Positions 19,948 to 22,635 of a stretch of DNA of 22,635 nucleotides are shown here, in pieces. Source of the DNA: Reticulomyxa filosa. Its lineage: Eukaryota > Foraminifera > Reticulomyxidae. Made by a program: the position numbers and the translations under genes. A model generated the notes under the pieces. It saw nothing but the letters and a program-made list of their open reading frames with translations, did no database searches and was not told the origin of the DNA. Every line of letters begins with the position of its first letter. The stretch's first letter is position 1. The stretch covers positions 1-22,635 of the forward strand of contig ASPP01025328.1 in assembly GCA_000512085.1 (NCBI GenBank), given 5' to 3'.

Positions 19948-20180
19948 TCATTTGTTTTTGACTCTTTTTCTTATTTTCGAGTCAGAGAAATAGCTTTGTA
20001 TGGTGGTGACCAGAGCATCATCTGCGCATTTGAGCATCGACTCTCGTGTCAACAGCATATCTGCCAAATCGTCTTTGATGGAAAAGCAATCAAACAATCG
20101 CAATAGCACTTGTTCATGTACTTCTTTTTGGGAATACCCTTTTGTCAATTTGTATATAGCAGCTCCATATTTCTTGGTTT
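19948..20180 (-). CDS. Unassigned helical exon
   Basis: The frame reads KKYGAAIYKLTKGYSQKEVH, EQVLLRLFDCFSIKDDLADM and DDALVTTIQSYFSDSKIRKR, ending in a TAA at 19948. The spacing of Leu/Ile/Phe suggests an alpha-helical repeat. Minus-strand frames continue upstream to about 20360 (DIVYQLLKSKLKFLFDIIAA), with stops between, so this may be one exon of a larger gene that includes 19308-19778. Function unknown. Confidence 0.4.
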
Positions 20181-20382
20181 TCTTCTTTCGACATTGTTTT
20201 CTTTTTCATGATGCTCTTTCGTTGCTTTTACATCCTTTCAGCACTTATCTCTTGTGACTACAATCTGCGAATTTCCAATACTTGTTTTTACAGCGGCGAT
20301 TATATCAAACAAAAATTTCAATTTACTTTTGAGCAATTGATACACAATATCAAATGCACGGAGTAATGTTTCAATGATATGT

Positions 20383-20790
20383 TCATTCCATCTGTTTTTT
20401 TATTTTCCCATCACAAAAATCAATGGCTCCAAATATGTCTTCCCATTTCACACGTGCGCCCACTGCTTCTTGTTTTGTTAATGCTTCCACTTGTGCGTCT
20501 GTCTTCTCCTCCTTCACTTCATTCTTTTTAATTGCTTGTACTTCTGCTTTAACATCGCTTGCTACATTTTTGTCTTCTTGGAGTTGCTCCAATTTCGTCA
20601 ATTCGAGTAATGACACTTTATCTTTATCATTTTCTTTCTCCAGACGCTCTTCATTCTCCGTTTCGGCTGCGAAGATATCTTCGGATGAGCTGTGTCGATT
20701 TGTTATTTTTAGATACTGGATTTGCAGCCTTTGTCGGTGACAACAATTTGTTATTATAGTGGAACTCACAATCCGACAAAACAAAAACTT
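20383..20790 (-). CDS. Acidic Glu/Lys-rich coiled-coil segment
   Basis: The open frame is protein-like from about 20790: LLSPTKAANP in one frame, then in the main frame HSSSEDIFAAETENEERLEK, ENDKDKVSLLELTKLEQLQE, DVKAEVQAIKKNEVKEEKTD and KWEDIFGAIDFCDGKIKKQM up to a TGA at 20383. It is strongly charged and probably disordered or coiled coil, a usual linker in large eukaryotic proteins. Same strand as its neighbours; it may be a linker exon of the same large gene. Confidence 0.4.
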   Translation of the reverse strand, partial: KFLFCRIVSSTIITNCCHRQRLQIQYLKITNRHSSSEDIFAAETENEERLEKENDKDKVSLLELTKLEQLQEDKNVASDVKAEVQAIKKNEVKEEKTDAQVEALTKQEAVGARVKWEDIFGAIDFCDGKIKKQME

Positions 20791-21040
20791 GTCTTGTTCT
20801 TGAGTGTCTGTCGGGTACTTAATCAATTTGGGTTATTTCATTCTCCAGCCCCGTCCATTTCCCAAAGTGTGTTTCATCTTCTTCTCACCTACAAGGAGCA
20901 GCATTTACTCTCGCTATTGTGCTCTTCAGTACTCGCAGCTGTGGAAGTAGTGTTCATATGCACTTGCTTCACATGTTTATATACATATATGTATATACAT
21001 ACATAAATATAAAACGTACAATTTTTTTTTTTGTCCACAC

Positions 21041-22022
21041 TTAATAACATCCAAACAAGCTTGTATTGTCTGTGCAAGTGAACAGATCCGAATATATATC
21101 ATTCATAAAAAAATGATAGCTTAACTTGTCGTCTGAACCTTCTAAGATCCGCAAATCGTACTTTCGTTTCAAAAAGCCATTTATCAACGACGACAATTTG
21201 TCTATCGGCATCTCTGTCTCAAAAGTCCAACTCCTCTCTTTATTCATCGCTATTTTCATCTAGTTTTTCCTTGTTTTTTAAAAGTAATTTATTAAACTTT
21301 TTTAAAATAATTTTGTCCTCTTTTTATATAATATATATATGTATATATAAACTTTATTTGCATGATCGATGCTAAAGTCATCTTCAGAATCACGTGAAAA
21401 CTGAAGTCTAGTCTTGGGTATGGACCCAGAACTGCCATTGTCTTTGTCACTTTCAAAATAGACTTTGCCATCCATGGAAAAGTGGATTTTCGAGATTCGT
21501 GATTAATGTAAGTTGTAAAAAGCCTTTGGATCGACGCCCCTTTCGTGACCGACGATATCATATGGAATTGGCTGCGTTCAATTCTCAGCACGTTCAGTCC
21601 TTGCGCATTCACCACGTTACCAATCATATTGGTCCAATATTCACTTCATATGTCGACTCGACCAGAATGAGAAATTTGACAGCCCATTGAACAGCATTGT
21701 CAACATTATCAGACGTCGTCGTTATTGCCGTTGTCATACTAATGTTAGCGTTTTGAAGGATGGCATTGATCAAAGGTGTGTCTTTGTCTTCTAACTCGTC
21801 TGCAAGTAGCAGGATCAAATCATCCGTTGAGTTGTCTAGAAAGAAGCAATTGCTTGCAAGCATTACACTCACAGAGCGCTTAATGCCTTGCGGCACGATC
21901 TTCATCAATCTTCTGAAAGTACTAGTCAATACCATTGAACCGCACCAATGTGGTACCCGTGTGGAATGAGTGTCCTTATTCCAAGGGGTTCTGTATGCAC
22001 ACATTGCTGTTGTCAGTATCAT
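21041..22022 (-). pseudogene. Unassigned large-protein remnant, frameshifted
   Basis: From 22022 the frame reads VPHWCGSMVLTSTFRRLMKI, SVSVMLASNCFFLDNSTDDL, ILLLADELEDKDTPLINAIL and AVQWAVKFLILVESTYEVNI, then breaks after GPI near 21627. The next frame gives IGNVVNAQGLNVLRIERSQF, but from about 21550 another frame is better (GVDPKAFYNLH, a TAA, then SMDGKVYFESDKDNGSSG and LQFSRDSEDDFSIDHANK). A probable intron at about 21260-21345 leads to SWTFETEMPIDKLSSLINGF and SDDKLSYHFFMNDIYSDLFT. Two or more frameshifts and a stop indicate decay. The strand-rich pattern could suit a lipid-transfer or scaffold protein, but I cannot name a family. Confidence 0.42.
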
Positions 22023-22069
22023 TACTCACTGTGCTACTATCACCTCATCATACCTTCTTTCTTTAAAAA

Positions 22070-22495
22070 AACTGAAGTAATAGGATCCAAACAAGTTTGT
22101 ACATTCTGTGCATTGAACATTCTCGAACACGTATTATTCACGAAAACAAACAATTGAACTTGGTCAACGACACATCGGATTGAACCGATAAAAATAGTTG
22201 TCCAACAAATGCGTGAACATTCCCTCGATCATAGAGGAGATGTATCCGGACATAAACATGATGATGGCTGAGTACATACTTTGCTTAGTGTCCACATCTG
22301 GCGAGTTTCAAATCAGGTGGCAACAGGTTGCTATTGTGATTTGCATCGGACGATGTTTGCAAGTGTAGACATCGACCACGCAGGCTTCACAAATGTGGAA
22401 TAGCAAAAACTTGACAAACGACTTAGCGTACACTTGCAACCACTTGTCTTTGTTGTGTTCGAAGACAGCACTGAATTAAGCTACGTCGACAGCCT
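22070..22495 (-). pseudogene. Unassigned remnant, related to the 21041-21259 block
   Basis: One frame from 22495 reads FSAVFEHNKDKWLQVYAKSF, VKFLLFHICEACVVDVYTCK, then a TGA, then NSPDVDTKQSMYSAIIMFMS and YISSMIEGMFTHLLDNYFYR, to a TGA in front of the last block. In the neighbouring frame FVNNTCSRMFNAQNVQTCL follows. That last block is similar in DNA and protein to 21048-21112 (FMNDIYSDLFTCTDNTSLFG), so these are two copies of one exon type. It may be the upstream part of the same large gene or a tandem paralogue. Family unknown. Confidence 0.4.
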
Positions 22496-22540
22496 TTTTT
22501 TTCATTTAATTTATAACGTGCAAACATATACTTTTATTTT

Positions 22541-22635
22541 TTTTGTCTTTTGACATGTACAAATGTGTAATTTAACACTTTTCAATGAACTTAAAAAATT
22601 GTTCAGAACTTTATCAAATATATTATTTTGTATTT
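22541..22635 (+). repeat. Dispersed repeat C, copy 2 (runs off the edge)
   Basis: Direct-orientation partner of 2611-2704, similar over the whole 95 bases visible. It is still matching at the last base, so the repeat continues to the right. Non-coding. Confidence 0.8.

Noticed and set aside
20423-20740. 105-codon plus-strand frame rich in Ser/Phe/Leu
   Set aside because: It is the antisense of the Glu/Lys-rich minus-strand segment; Ser/Phe-rich composition is the expected mirror of GAA/AAG codons.
21345-22022. Lipid-transfer (VPS13-type) protein
   Set aside because: Only a vague strand pattern supports it; no diagnostic motif could be pointed to.

Overview
This is AT-rich nuclear DNA from a eukaryote. 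Coding blocks are short, cut by small AT-rich introns with GT...AG ends and by A/T homopolymers, and the recognisable proteins are eukaryotic families (copine, WW domain, RNF213-like AAA ATPase, CAMK-type kinase). A single-celled protist with a relaxed genome fits; a foraminiferan such as Reticulomyxa is my best guess, but that is inference from gene style, not proven by any marker. I see no rRNA, tRNA, CRISPR array or bacterial-style operon.

Layout. Positions 1-1822 hold a very large inverted repeat: two arms of 611 bases that match base for base wherever compared, around a 600-base spacer, each arm carrying the same decayed coding remnant. Positions 1823-2860 are non-coding with a small tandem repeat and one copy of a dispersed repeat whose second copy lies at the right edge of the window. 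From about 2870 to 6400 there are unassigned, mostly plus-strand, broken open frames, including a coiled-coil segment. From 6500 to 13800 the plus strand carries five recognisable gene remains: a mercuric-reductase-like flavoprotein disulfide reductase, a protein kinase, a D-arabinono-1,4-lactone-oxidase-like FAD enzyme, a copine and a WW-domain exon. A minus-strand unassigned gene remnant (8521-10046) is inserted among them. From 14400 to 22500 most coding remains are on the minus strand: an RNF213-like AAA ATPase, a second unassigned gene related to the one at 8521-10046, and a long series of unassigned exons.

Every family that can be recognised is broken here: frameshifts, in-frame stops, and substitutions at catalytic or structural positions (kinase HRD loop lost, second WW tryptophan changed to cysteine, HGTG changed to QGTG, Walker B Asp changed to Asn). 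Introns remain in place in several of them, so these look like DNA-level duplicates that decayed, not processed retrocopies. I found no gene that I would call intact. The genes do not form a pathway; the window reads as a pseudogene graveyard.

The two most unusual structures are the giant perfect inverted repeat and a 380-base segment that sits directly upstream of two diverged minus-strand gene remnants (10046 and 17734), with a 115-base block identical between the copies although the coding parts have drifted far apart.
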